From Candidatus Eisenbacteria bacterium (GTDB lineage: Bacteria; Eisenbacteria; RBG-16-71-46; CAIMUX01; JAHJDP01), in contig JAHJDP010000077.1 of the NCBI GenBank assembly GCA_018831195.1, forward strand, positions 1-64,000: a stretch of DNA of 64,000 bases. The letters run 5' to 3'. This document shows positions 42,190 through 50,655 of the stretch, piece by piece. The notes under the pieces were generated by a model. The model searched no databases and was not told the DNA's origin. It saw only the letters and a list, made by a program, of their open reading frames with translations. The position numbers and the translations under genes are program-made. The first letter of the stretch is position 1; every line of letters starts with the position of its first letter.

Positions 42190-43698
42190 ATGACGACCCG
42201 TCGCCCCCAATCTAAGGTAAAATCCACAATAACGATGCAATCCCCAGACCATGCCCAAACACCAACCCAAGCCCAAACACCAACCCATGCCCAAACACCA
42301 ACCCATGCCCAAACACCATCCCATGCCCAAACACCAACCCATATACCAATCCGCACCCTTGCCGATCCCTTCACCTCAAATCTCCCCGCCCAACAGGTCG
42401 ATCGTGAATTGCACCAGGCCTTGACCACCCTTCATCGGGCCGAGCAATCAGCTGTCTTGTGGTTCTCGGAAATGAATCAGCGGAAGCTCTATCGCGACCT
42501 GGGTTACTCATCTATTCATCAATATGCCGCTGAGTCGCTGGGCTTTTCGCGCAGCAAGATATTCCACTTCTTGCGCTTGGCCGATGATCTCGAACGTCTT
42601 CCTCAACTACGAGCAGCCATCGCAAAAAATGAAATCGGTTGGACCAAGGCCCAAGAGGTCGCAAAGGTTGCGAGCCCGGCCACCGAAGAGCGCTGGATTG
42701 ATGTGGCAAAAAACTCAAATCGCAGAACACTCGAAAAGAGAGTCGATCTCGCTCGCCGAAGATCGGCATTAAAGCGTCGCGCCCATCCGAGGCAGGGGGA
42801 GCTTTCGGCCCACCCCACCGATCAGAAATGTCCAACGGATAAGGGTAATCTTCCCGCCAGCGATCGTAAACTTGTAGCCCCAGACAATTATATGGAGATC
42901 ATCTTAAATGATGATCCAGAGCTGGTCGACGACGCGCCGGTTTCCGTTGAGTTTCGTTTCACTCCCATCCAGCTGGCGCGATATGAAACATTAATTGAGA
43001 AAATTCATAAATCACGACTCGTCGAGCCAGGAATCAGCCGCGAGGAGATTCTCTTGCATTCACTTGAGCAGTTCCTGGATCCGATACATGAGCCGCTCTC
43101 CGATCCGATACGTGAGCCGCTCTCTGATCCGATACATGAGCCGCTCTCCGATCCGATACGTGAGCCGCTCTCTGATCCGATACGTGAGCCGCTCTCTGAT
43201 CCGACTCCCAATGCTGGCGTGGCCATCAGTGATGGGGTTTCGATGAAAGGCGATGAACAAAGGAACGAAACTCGAAACAATCAGGACGACAGGGCACCCG
43301 CAGAATCCAAAAAGTCTCGCCGGCGAGACTCTGCAACTCCTTACAAGATAGTGATTTACAAATGCGATACGTGTCAGCAGGCAATCCTCCAGACGAATCG
43401 GGGAATGAAGAAACTGAACCCCTCAGTTGCAGAAGCAGCTGCTTGCGATGCGATCATCGAGCAACAAGGACAGAGGAATCGATCAACGATTTCACCAACC
43501 GTCCGTCGGACGGTACTCAATCGAGACAAACATAAATGTCAGGCGCCGGGATGCCGGAATACACGCTTTCTGGAAGTGCATCACCGAAAACCTCGCAAGG
43601 ATGGCGGATCGAATAATCCCGGAAACCTTGTCACCTTATGTTCAAGTTGTCACCAGCTGTGGCATGAAAAGAATCTAGACCCACATCTGCTTTCTTGA
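42190..43698 (+). CDS. HNH endonuclease with two repeat-encoded linkers, SOS-controlled
   Basis: The 502-residue protein starts after GGAGG (6-base spacing). Residues about 20-50 are six-residue repeats QTPTHA. Residues 65-190 are a helical domain of the DUF222/13E12-like kind found in HNH proteins (VDRELHQALTTLHRAEQSAVLWF, LGYSSIHQYAAESLGFSRSKIFHFLRLADDL). Residues about 297-336 are five copies of DPI(H/R)EPLS. The C-terminal HNH nuclease is complete: RDKHKCQAPGCRNTRFLEVHHRKP, then NNPGNLVTLCSSCHQLWH, with the His-His metal site and two Cys pairs for zinc. It should cut DNA in a metal-dependent way. The promoter carries a perfect SOS box, so expression is expected after DNA damage. Substrate unknown. 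Confidence 0.88.
   Translation: MTTRRPQSKVKSTITMQSPDHAQTPTQAQTPTHAQTPTHAQTPSHAQTPTHIPIRTLADPFTSNLPAQQVDRELHQALTTLHRAEQSAVLWFSEMNQRKLYRDLGYSSIHQYAAESLGFSRSKIFHFLRLADDLERLPQLRAAIAKNEIGWTKAQEVAKVASPATEERWIDVAKNSNRRTLEKRVDLARRRSALKRRAHPRQGELSAHPTDQKCPTDKGNLPASDRKLVAPDNYMEIILNDDPELVDDAPVSVEFRFTPIQLARYETLIEKIHKSRLVEPGISREEILLHSLEQFLDPIHEPLSDPIREPLSDPIHEPLSDPIREPLSDPIREPLSDPTPNAGVAISDGVSMKGDEQRNETRNNQDDRAPAESKKSRRRDSATPYKIVIYKCDTCQQAILQTNRGMKKLNPSVAEAAACDAIIEQQGQRNRSTISPTVRRTVLNRDKHKCQAPGCRNTRFLEVHHRKPRKDGGSNNPGNLVTLCSSCHQLWHEKNLDPHLLS
42250..42339 (+). repeat. 18-base coding minisatellite, five copies
   Basis: Five units of CATGCCCAAACACCAACC (42250-42339) encode (H/Q)AQTPT repeats near the N-terminus of the HNH protein. 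Copies differ at one or two bases. Six codons per unit keep the frame. Confidence 0.92.
43078..43197 (+). repeat. 24-base coding minisatellite, five copies
   Basis: Five 24-base units beginning GATCCGATACRTGAGCCG encode DPI(H/R)EPLS, with His and Arg forms in the order H, R, H, R, R. The alternation suggests duplication of a 48-base pair. The repeat links the helical domain and the HNH nuclease domain. Confidence 0.93.
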
Positions 43699-43734
43699 TC
43701 CTGGGTACAGAGTACGATGAACCATTCGGTCGCG

Positions 43735-44660
43735 GATAATAGATGTTCAGCAGCAGGCCGGTACGAGCAGCGTGAAGATCGATCCCTTGCCGACGGCGCT
43801 GCGGACAGCGAGCTTGCACTCATCGAATCGGCTAATCTCTTGGCCAGAGCGAGCCCTATCCCCATCCCGCCGACCTCACGCCATGTTGAACCGTCGCATC
43901 ATTTCCGTGATGTTCCCATTCTCCCGGCGGATCTCGAAACCGTCCTCCGCCAAAGCCGAGAAATCCATTAAATTTTCCAACGGCCTATCGAATTTGACCG
44001 TTTCCCCATGATGATCTCCAGGAACTCCTTCCGGCGGCCGGCGGCTTTCTCCTCCGTGATAACATCATCGAGGTACGCCATAATCATTGTCAGGGGTGTT
44101 CTCAACTCATGATGCATATTTCAGATAAAGTCGGATTTCAGATGGTCGAGTTCCTTCAGACTCTCATTCGCATGGCGCGAATGCCTATGCTTCTCCAATT
44201 CATTATTGTATAGGCTTGCATTCTCAAGCGCGACACCAAACATCCCAGCGACCATTCCCGGATACGGATGGGGCCGAAGAGACCTATTTTCGCCTCGGTG
44301 ATCAGGTTGAGACCCTCGGCATCAACCATGGCCGGTAAATTCTCGGTAAGAACAGGTTCCGTTTGATGACAAACAATTTCCAGGTCTTTTGCGATTCAAT
44401 CAATTTCCAGGATTTTTGGGATTCAAATAATTTTCCAGTCAATTTCACCGATTGTTTTCGAATCCCATATCTTCGCAAATGAATCAGCCGGCGCTCGCTT
44501 TCAACTGAAACAATCCAAAGGGAGGCTTTTGATGTTCCCATCTCCCCCATGAGATTGAAAAACACAAGATCGGCAATCTTAAAGGGATCGGGCGAGACGG
44601 CGAGTTCCTGGCTCAACTCCATTAATGAAAGAAGCCTGTGATGAAGCCGGGCTGTTTAAC
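43735..44660 (-). pseudogene. Decayed GAF-domain sensor histidine kinase
   Basis: Pieces of one kinase lie in order on the minus strand but in different frames. First a GAF-like start (SLMELSQELAVSPDPFKIADLV, SKASLWIVS), then GVALENASLYNNELEKHR, then the phosphoacceptor region LKSDFI-stop-NMHHELRTPL with an in-frame TGA at 44121-44123, then after a frameshift PLENLMDFSALAEDG, and finally GGMGIGLALAKRLAD (ATPase G2 box), a shift, and GKGSIFTLLVP. The ATPase N and G1 boxes are missing, so there is a deletion too. A 27-base duplication at about 44374-44427 disrupts the GAF part. Multiple lesions rule out a single sequencing error. It lies beside the partner-switch genes. Confidence 0.82.
44374..44440. 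repeat. 27-base tandem repeat inside the decayed kinase
   Basis: CAATTTCCAGGTCTTTTGCG... (44374-44400) recurs at 44401-44427 with several changes, and a partial third copy follows. It translates as the repeated (F/L)(F/I)ESQKSWK in the kinase remnant, where no GAF protein has such a repeat. Confidence 0.65.
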
Positions 44661-44726
44661 GTTTAGAATCCACTAGACCTGTTGCGGAGCCATCGATTTC
44701 CTGAGATCTCTTTCTTGCCGGATCCG

Positions 44727-45077
44727 TCATTGCGCCGCCAGGGATGAAAGCGCTTCATCTTCGGTGGGGTCGATCCCAAGAAACGCCCCAAGGTTTAGAA
44801 GATTGATCACGGATTCCACTGCTGAAGATAGAGCGGCATAACGAACTCCGAGACCAGCTTCCTCAAAATCCTCCCGAAGAGCCAACAGGCCTCCAATCCC
44901 GCTGGATGCGATGAACTGCACATCTGACAAGTTCAACACGAGGTTTCTACCAGCAGCCTTTACCTGATGACAGTGTCGAAGAAAAACAGGGGTGCTTTTG
45001 CTGTCAAGGTTCCCCTGAATTCTTAAAATCATCGCACCGGGCGCACCGACTTCATTGACTTCAAAATCAAAACCCAT
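44727..45077 (-). CDS. STAS-domain anti-anti-sigma-type protein
   Basis: The ATG at 45077 follows GGGAGC and yields 116 residues, the length of SpoIIAA/RsbV proteins. The fold is complete: MILRIQGNLDSKSTPVFLRHC, NLVLNLSDVQFIASSGIGGLLALRE with Ser in the IASSGIG phosphorylation site, and VINLLNLGAFLGI. Family members are phosphorylated by an RsbW-like kinase and dephosphorylated by a PP2C phosphatase; here both activities lie in the protein encoded immediately upstream, whose gene it overlaps by 11 bases. No sigma factor is adjacent, so the output partner is unknown. Confidence 0.92.
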   Translation of the reverse strand: MGFDFEVNEVGAPGAMILRIQGNLDSKSTPVFLRHCHQVKAAGRNLVLNLSDVQFIASSGIGGLLALREDFEEAGLGVRYAALSSAVESVINLLNLGAFLGIDPTEDEALSSLAAQ

Positions 45078-47238
45078 GAGGTAGCTCCCTCTGTTCTTGA
45101 TCCAGTTTCGAGATATCGAATGCCAGAAGAGTGACATTCCCTTCCGGTGTCGCAGGACGATAGACGACGCGGGACATCACCTTGTGAATAATGTCGAGAC
45201 CGAACCCGCGTAGCCGGCGCCAGACCTCTGGATCCCAAAAATCAGTCGCGACCCAGTTATCAGCCGAGAACGGCACACCTTGATCGAGGAGTAGAAAGTA
45301 GCCGGTGGGATTGATCCCCTGCCGGTTTTCATCGATGGAAACCATGGTGAAAATCTGATGGGCCGAGGATTCCGGGAGCCACCAGAGATCAAATTCCCGT
45401 TCTGGATCAAGCTTATAGCCATGTTCCATGACATTGGCGCAGACCTCATACATCCCCGAAGAGAGGAGATGCATATGGCTTTCCTCCATCTCCCGGAATT
45501 CGGGACGCTCGATCAGCCAATCTGTCAGATTATCCAGTTGATCAAGATTTGCGGGCAGGCGGAGATGGATCCCGTGCTCTTTCGCCGTTTCAAGCCAGCG
45601 CCGAGCCTCCCAATGATGCGCCGGAAGAGCTTCCGCATCATCCCGCCCGGTCGCTTCCACCGGAACGCAAATCTCACGGCTCACCACAAGAAATGTTTCA
45701 TCATCTGAACGCGCGCTGCCCGCCCGCCATTCATCCAGCACCTGACGAAAATCCTCAATGACACGCACACATCCCCGCGGGGCGCATTCCTTGAAAACAA
45801 TCTCCATTCTTTCAAACCCAAACTGCTCCTCACTCGCGGAACCAAAGGCTTCATTCACGCCGTCCGTGTATTGGAGCAGCATATCGCCCGGTTCCAGGAT
45901 AATCTCTTCATCATTTAAAGTGGACCGGATGGCGCCGCCCCGAACAGCTCCGAGGGGAATCCCTTTCATCATTCTTTGTTCAACTTGCCCGGTGGATCGA
46001 TGATAGACGATAGTGGGTGAATGACCGGCGGATGCGGAGACCAGCCTTCCGGTTTCAGGATCCAATATCCCGTAGTACATTGTCACAAAGCTTCCCGAGC
46101 TCAGATTTTCACCAAGGCGTTCATCAAGTTTTATAAGGAGTTCCTTCGGTGATTCAAATTGATCCCGGAAAGCACGGAGCAAGGCTGAAAGCATCGACAT
46201 CGCCAGACAGCCGGCCAGGCCTTTGCCCGCAACATCGGCAATCGCCACACCGATTTTCCCATTGGCCAATTCGAAAATGTCGTAATAATCGCCGCCAACC
46301 TCTGACGCTGCACGATGCGCACCGTCAATGAAGAAGCTCTTGGCCACTATCCTGGATTTAGGAAGCAGTGAGGCTTGAATTTCCCTGGCCAATTCCAATT
46401 CGTGCGCAAAACGCTCCTTTTCCACCATTTCCGATTGGGCCTTCTTGAGCTTGGCGGCCATATCATTCACCGTATCGGCCAGCATTCCCAGCTCCGTCCG
46501 ATCACGCAGCCGAATCGGTTTGTTAAGATCTCCCTGTCCGATCCGCTCCAAACCGGCCCGCAGTTTTCCGACCGGCCGGAGGAGACTTGTCATCAGAATC
46601 AGGGCCACCATCACGCCAAGGATCAGAACGATAGAAAGTGCAATAAGCTGCTGGCGGCGGCCCGCGTTGATAACCTGGTTAATATAGTTACGTTGAAGAC
46701 CGACGACGGCGGTCCCAATAACCTGTCCGCTGGGGTGCAGCACCGGCGCCGAGGCAACCAGGTTTTCAGAATTACCCAGCATCGCCTCCCCATCTCCCAA
46801 TTCCAGCTGTGCCGTCTCCGGCTTCAGCCCTTCCAGAGCCTTTGTCTTTTGCCCCAATTCACGGGAATCAGCATGACCTTGTACCTTACCTTCATGATCA
46901 ATAACCAGCACCAGAGCCAGCTCGGGTTGCTTGGTTTGCATCTCCTTTATTAAAGGATGCAGCGTCAGCTCAGGATAGTCGCGAAGAAGAGCACCGGCCC
47001 CGGTCATCGCCAGGTTGCGCGCTTCCAGCATTAGGCGGGTTTCAACTTCGGCGACGAGTGCCTTTCGCGAATTCCGCTCCTGGACCGTTCCAACAATCAA
47101 GACAGCCGCCATAGTGATACCGATCGCCGCGGCTGTGACAATAAATCGAATGCTGAAGGCCGGCTTCTTTTGGGGAGGTGACGGATTAAAGGACGCCCAT
47201 GTCTGTTTTGCCAGACCATTTTCGTTCGATATTGCCAT
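45067..47238 (-). CDS. Membrane sensor with HAMP, PP2C (SpoIIE) phosphatase and RsbW-like kinase domains
   Basis: Of 723 residues, two membrane helices (about 29-49 and 197-218) flank a periplasmic sensor domain, followed by HAMP (LLRPVGKLRAGLERIGQGDLNKPI) and a helix with AREIQASLLP that typically leads into SpoIIE phosphatases. The PP2C domain (about 300-510) shows EVGGDYYDIFELANGKIGVAIADVAGKG, SAGHSPTIVYH, GDMLLQYTDGVNEA and DDETFLVV with metal-binding Asp residues. The last 150 residues are a GHKL ATPase of RsbW type: YEVCANVMEHGY (N box), LLLDQGVPF (G1) and RGFGLDIIHKVMSRVVY (G2). One polypeptide thus holds the phosphatase and the kinase for the adjacent STAS protein, as in SypE or HsbR. 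Confidence 0.93.
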   Translation of the reverse strand: MAISNENGLAKQTWASFNPSPPQKKPAFSIRFIVTAAAIGITMAAVLIVGTVQERNSRKALVAEVETRLMLEARNLAMTGAGALLRDYPELTLHPLIKEMQTKQPELALVLVIDHEGKVQGHADSRELGQKTKALEGLKPETAQLELGDGEAMLGNSENLVASAPVLHPSGQVIGTAVVGLQRNYINQVINAGRRQQLIALSIVLILGVMVALILMTSLLRPVGKLRAGLERIGQGDLNKPIRLRDRTELGMLADTVNDMAAKLKKAQSEMVEKERFAHELELAREIQASLLPKSRIVAKSFFIDGAHRAASEVGGDYYDIFELANGKIGVAIADVAGKGLAGCLAMSMLSALLRAFRDQFESPKELLIKLDERLGENLSSGSFVTMYYGILDPETGRLVSASAGHSPTIVYHRSTGQVEQRMMKGIPLGAVRGGAIRSTLNDEEIILEPGDMLLQYTDGVNEAFGSASEEQFGFERMEIVFKECAPRGCVRVIEDFRQVLDEWRAGSARSDDETFLVVSREICVPVEATGRDDAEALPAHHWEARRWLETAKEHGIHLRLPANLDQLDNLTDWLIERPEFREMEESHMHLLSSGMYEVCANVMEHGYKLDPEREFDLWWLPESSAHQIFTMVSIDENRQGINPTGYFLLLDQGVPFSADNWVATDFWDPEVWRRLRGFGLDIIHKVMSRVVYRPATPEGNVTLLAFDISKLDQEQRELPHGF

Positions 47239-47251
47239 AGTCTCTTAATCC

Positions 47252-47689
47252 CTATCGCCCACCGCCCAGAATTTCTCTGGTGCGACTGAGCTGTTGCGGT
47301 GCGTGCGCTAGCTCCCAGGAGTGCAGAGCGTTCTGCGAACGGCCGGCTTTCATCGCCTCGATACCTTGGCGATAGAGATCCTCCACCCGGCGGCGCTCAA
47401 TCTCCCCGCAGCGGCGCTCAATCTCCCCGCAGCGGCGCTCAATCTCCCCGCAGCGGCGCTCAACCTCCACGCAGCGACGCTCAACCTCCACCAGCAGCTC
47501 GTCAACATGAGATGGGATCGCAAGCTCGGTCCGCCGCAGCATGGTCTCAGATCGGCGTGCCCGCTCGTTGCCCTCTTTATGGCAATGTTCCAAATCCATG
47601 GCCGTACAATAGGCGAACTCACCCAAGGCATATTGGGGGAAGGCGGCCAGAAGGAGGCAGATGAAAGCTGTCCTTATCACCACGTTCAT
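47252..47689 (-). CDS. Small secreted coiled-coil protein with heptad repeats and a TPR-like end
   Basis: The 145-residue product has a signal peptide (residues 1-23, ending PQYALG), Cys residues (AYCTAMDLEHC), then five seven-residue repeats (I/V)ERRC(G/V)E, which as heptads with Cys at a fixed place could form a disulphide-stapled coiled coil, and a TPR-like hairpin (LYRQGIEAMKAGRSQNALHSWELAH). It ends 13 bases before the sensor phosphatase gene, so all three genes likely form an operon. A periplasmic partner of the sensor domain is a reasonable inference. No family recognised. Confidence 0.7.
   Translation of the reverse strand: MNVVIRTAFICLLLAAFPQYALGEFAYCTAMDLEHCHKEGNERARRSETMLRRTELAIPSHVDELLVEVERRCVEVERRCGEIERRCGEIERRCGEIERRRVEDLYRQGIEAMKAGRSQNALHSWELAHAPQQLSRTREILGGGR
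47391..47490. repeat. 21-base coding minisatellite, about 4.8 copies
   Basis: Units of CGGCGCTCAATCTCCCCGCAG start at 47391, 47412, 47433 and 47454 with a partial at 47475. On the minus strand each encodes one heptad of the coiled-coil protein, so copy number sets coil length without breaking the frame. Confidence 0.92.
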
Positions 47690-48414
47690 AATATGACGTC
47701 ATCACTCCACAAAACCGGGGTCATTAGTCTGACTGAAAAACTTCATCGAGGAAATGCCAGCAAAAATGGCGGGTCGGGGTCGCCTCCCCTAACATTAATC
47801 CCCACAAGAAATATCGGGGATTTGTGATGAGATTTTGAGGATTTGCAGGGCTCTTCTCGTTGAAAAGAGAAGCACCCGCAACGTGCATATTTGCAATAGG
47901 TTGCACGGTTTTCATTTTTGAGTCACCGGCATTCGACTCTCCGTGTCGGAGGGAATCAATTTCATCAAAAGTCCGGTTATTTGTGGATCGATGGTTTTGA
48001 TGTCATCAATCTTCGCAGAAAAAACATCAGAGAACCGTGGTTGAAATAATGCGAAAGCACCTTGGTTTATTTTAAGCCCTCATCATAATTTCGCGAACCC
48101 GGTCCGCTCTTCGGTAGATCCTCCTCATCTGATTGTTCAATATATTAATTTCATTCATCCGATGTCTTCCGCAGGCAAGGCGTACCTAATATGTATCCCA
48201 ATGCCCGCTGCCAGATGCCCAATGCCCGCTGCCAGATGCCCAATGCCCGCTGCCAGATGCCCGCTGCCAGGATTCAAAACTCCATTGCCGACCTGTACAG
48301 CCCATTGAGCTTGATGGCAGGGGCGGCTTGACATATCGGCTTCTTGCTGATAAAGTCCTCCGTTGGCCTTTTTATTCGATCTCATAAGTTAAACCTGGAA
48401 TAGGAGGCATGAAA
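47690..48414. other. 725-base gene-free region
   Basis: No gene is supported here. Visible structures are AATCCCC/GGGGATT (47797-47803 and 47816-47822), CTTCTC/GAGAAG near 47850, and a 21-base minisatellite at 48199-48270. The short frames over the minisatellite encode only its repeat and lack start signals. Confidence 0.55.
48199..48270. repeat. 21-base minisatellite, about 3.4 copies
   Basis: Three exact or near-exact units of CAATGCCCGCTGCCAGATGC plus one base run from 48199 to 48261, with a half unit to 48270. It is intergenic, about 140 bases before the cupin gene. Confidence 0.9.
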
Positions 48415-48801
48415 ATGCGGATAGCAAGAGATGATGTACCCGTCAAGATCGAAGTCCCCGGCGCTATCGCCCGGCAGAAAACAGGATTCGGTGATTCCTC
48501 CGGGTATGGAAAAATCAGCGGCGAGTACTTTTCCTTTGGAGCCGGGACGGATATCACGCCCTTGCTTCATGGACTGGAAGGCGATCTCTGTCAATGCCCG
48601 CATTGGGGCTACGTCATCAAGGGCGCGCTGACGACGACATACACGAACGGTGAGCAGGAAACGGTTCGTGAGAAAGACCTGTTCTACTGGCCCCCGGGGC
48701 ATACTGTGAAGGCGGATGAAGAGGCCGATATTGTCCTATTCAGTCCTCAGAAAGAGCACACGCAGGTTATCGACCATATTCTCGGCATGATCAACGGTTA
48801 G
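48415..48801 (+). CDS. Cupin-fold protein
   Basis: Of two close ATGs the second (48415) has AGGAGG at 7 bases and is preferred, giving 128 residues. The single cupin barrel is visible from CPHWGYVIKGALTTTYTNGEQETVREKDLFYWPPGHTVKA in short: HWGYVIKGALTT and EKDLFYWPPGHTV. Only one or two of the usual metal His residues remain in motif 1, so catalysis is doubtful. The gene stands alone and converges on menA, with a hairpin between them. Function unknown. Confidence 0.8.
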   Translation: MRIARDDVPVKIEVPGAIARQKTGFGDSSGYGKISGEYFSFGAGTDITPLLHGLEGDLCQCPHWGYVIKGALTTTYTNGEQETVREKDLFYWPPGHTVKADEEADIVLFSPQKEHTQVIDHILGMING

Positions 48802-48834
48802 ACGGCTGATCGAGCCGGATGCATAGGCTTCAGA

Positions 48835-48872
48835 ATTGCCCGAACCGACGCATCACGTCCGGTTTGGGCAAT
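48835..48872. terminator. Hairpin between convergent cupin and menA genes
   Basis: ATTGCCCGAACCG... and its near-complement ending CCGGTTTGGGCAAT (48859-48872) form a long stem with one mismatch and a bulge. It lies between two convergent stops and may end transcripts from both sides; T-runs are absent. Confidence 0.55.
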
Positions 48873-48883
48873 CTAGAAGCTGC

Positions 48884-49813
48884 TCATCTCCCGATGATCA
48901 ATCCAATCGCGAACAGCAAACCAAAGACAAAATGCACCAGTGATGTCATCCGTAATCCACGCGCTAACGTTTCCCGCTCCTTCCCGTGAAAAACCGGCCG
49001 TGCCGCCACAAAAAGAATCGGAAGAGACAATAGCACGAGCAACAATCCTCTCATCGCCGGATCCAGCAGGGCTCTCCCGCAGACAACGAGATAACCCGAC
49101 ACAACCAGCACAAGCCAAAGACCCCTCCCAAAGGACCGCCCCCACCAGGTCACCGGCGTCATTTTGCCCTCAGCGCGATCTTCATCGAGGTCGCGCAGAT
49201 CATTCACAACGAGGATCGCCGTCACAAAGCAGGCGACAGGCAATGAAGCCCACAGCGCATCCAATGTCCATCGTTCGCTGTGAATGTAATACCCGGCTGT
49301 CACCATTACGATGCCCATAAATACAAAGACCAGTGGAATGCCGAAACCACGATGCCCCAGCGGCTTCGGCCCGCCGGCGTAGAAATAGGCTGCAGCCAGT
49401 GAAGCCAGGCAGATCGGGAGCAGTAACCAATGTGTCACGGCAATTAGATAGACACCTATGAGTGTGGCGGCTGCCAAAACAATAATCGCTCCCATCCGGA
49501 CGGCGCGTGCGGTAAGCTCTCTCCTGAAAATCACTTTGTAGGGCGCCGGATGCTTCAAAGCACCGGCCGGCCGGCCGTGATCGCTGTATTCATCGACGAG
49601 ATTCACGCCAATTTGTACAAGGAGAGAAGCGATCAGAGCGAGGATAAAACGAACCCAGATCAGCTCTCCCTCCCGATAAGCCAAAGCCGCGCCGATCAGG
49701 ATCGGTACGATGGAGGCGGGCAGCGTAAAGGGCCTCCCCGCTTGCCACCAGACGGAGAGTGATCCGATACCCGGCCCCCAAAGTGAAGTTTTCGGTACAT
49801 TCGACATGGTCAC
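48884..49813 (-). CDS. menA: 1,4-dihydroxy-2-naphthoate polyprenyltransferase
   Basis: MenA joins 1,4-dihydroxy-2-naphthoate to a polyprenyl chain in the membrane, giving demethylmenaquinone. The 309-residue protein has about nine hydrophobic helices and both UbiA-family Asp-rich motifs: NLVDEYSDHGRPAG and NDLRDLDEDRAEGKMTPVT, with WWQAGRPFTLPASIVPILIG at the N-terminus typical of MenA. The frame begins with GTG at 49813, AAGGA 8 bases upstream; an ATG two codons later is an alternative. It follows menB by 41 bases in the same operon. Confidence 0.9.
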   Translation of the reverse strand: MTMSNVPKTSLWGPGIGSLSVWWQAGRPFTLPASIVPILIGAALAYREGELIWVRFILALIASLLVQIGVNLVDEYSDHGRPAGALKHPAPYKVIFRRELTARAVRMGAIIVLAAATLIGVYLIAVTHWLLLPICLASLAAAYFYAGGPKPLGHRGFGIPLVFVFMGIVMVTAGYYIHSERWTLDALWASLPVACFVTAILVVNDLRDLDEDRAEGKMTPVTWWGRSFGRGLWLVLVVSGYLVVCGRALLDPAMRGLLLVLLSLPILFVAARPVFHGKERETLARGLRMTSLVHFVFGLLFAIGLIIGR

Positions 49814-49854
49814 CGCCAGCGTCCTTTGAATTTAGCATGCCGCAAAAGAATTGT

Positions 49855-50655
49855 TTACCAGGGATGACGCCGGAAGGAATCATAATTGGGATCCCGTTTC
49901 TCAAGAAAGGCTTCTGTTCCCTCCCGGCATTCATCGGTATCGTAATAAAGCGCCGTCGCACCATGCGCCAGGTTCTGAATCCCATAGACATGATCTGTAT
50001 CGGCATTAAAGGCATGTTTCAAGAAGCGCAGCGCCATCGGACTCTTGGCCAGGAGTTCTTTTGACCAAGCCATCACCTCGTTTTCCAGTGCCTCCGCCGG
50101 TACAACCTTATTGACCAGCCCCATCTCCCGCGCCTCTTCCGCGGTGTATTGCCGGCAGAGATACCAGATCTCCCGCGCCTTCTTCTCTCCAACGATCCGC
50201 GCCAGATAGATCGCGCCGAACCCCCCGTCAAAGCTTCCGAAACGCGGGCCGATCTGTCCGAAGCGAGCCCGGTCGGAGGCGATCGTCAGGTCGCACAGAA
50301 CATGGAGAACGTGCCCGCCGCCGATGGCGTAGCCGTCAACCATCGCGATGACCGGTTTGGGGATCTCCCGCAGCAAGCGATGCACACGAGTTACCTGCAG
50401 TCGCGGTGTCCCGGACCCATCGATATACCCCCCCTTGCCGCGCGCTTTCACATCACCGCCGACACAGAAGTTGCCTTCGACACCGGTCAGAACCACCACA
50501 CCGATCGTCGTATTCGCCCAGGCATCTTCGAGCGTCATGATGATCTCATCCAGTGTCTGCGGACGGAACGCATTGAGAACCTCAGGCCGGTTGATGCGGA
50601 CAAAAGCGACCCCATCCTTGTGTTCATAAATGATATCATTAAACTCGAAATTCAT
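49855..50655 (-). CDS. menB: 1,4-dihydroxy-2-naphthoyl-CoA synthase
   Basis: MenB closes the second ring of o-succinylbenzoyl-CoA. The 266-residue crotonase-fold protein has [80 protein letters not shown] and the MenB-type ending [18 protein letters not shown]. The GGDxK and SFDGG(F/Y)G blocks separate MenB from other enoyl-CoA hydratases. Its ATG overlaps the stop of the CoA-transferase gene by 4 bases (ATGA), so the two are translationally coupled; menA follows. Confidence 0.94.
   Translation of the reverse strand: MNFEFNDIIYEHKDGVAFVRINRPEVLNAFRPQTLDEIIMTLEDAWANTTIGVVVLTGVEGNFCVGGDVKARGKGGYIDGSGTPRLQVTRVHRLLREIPKPVIAMVDGYAIGGGHVLHVLCDLTIASDRARFGQIGPRFGSFDGGFGAIYLARIVGEKKAREIWYLCRQYTAEEAREMGLVNKVVPAEALENEVMAWSKELLAKSPMALRFLKHAFNADTDHVYGIQNLAHGATALYYDTDECREGTEAFLEKRDPNYDSFRRHPW

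Noticed and set aside
44121-44123. TGA before the kinase phosphoacceptor box as a selenocysteine codon
   Set aside because: Two frameshifts and loss of ATPase boxes show the gene is decayed; a selenocysteine at that place has no precedent I know of.
47724-47915. Short minus-strand frame in the gap upstream of the coiled-coil gene
   Set aside because: 63 residues with no ribosome site, signal or similarity; could be chance.
48155-48385. Short minus-strand frame over the 21-base minisatellite
   Set aside because: Its content is just the repeat, with no ribosome site and no family similarity.
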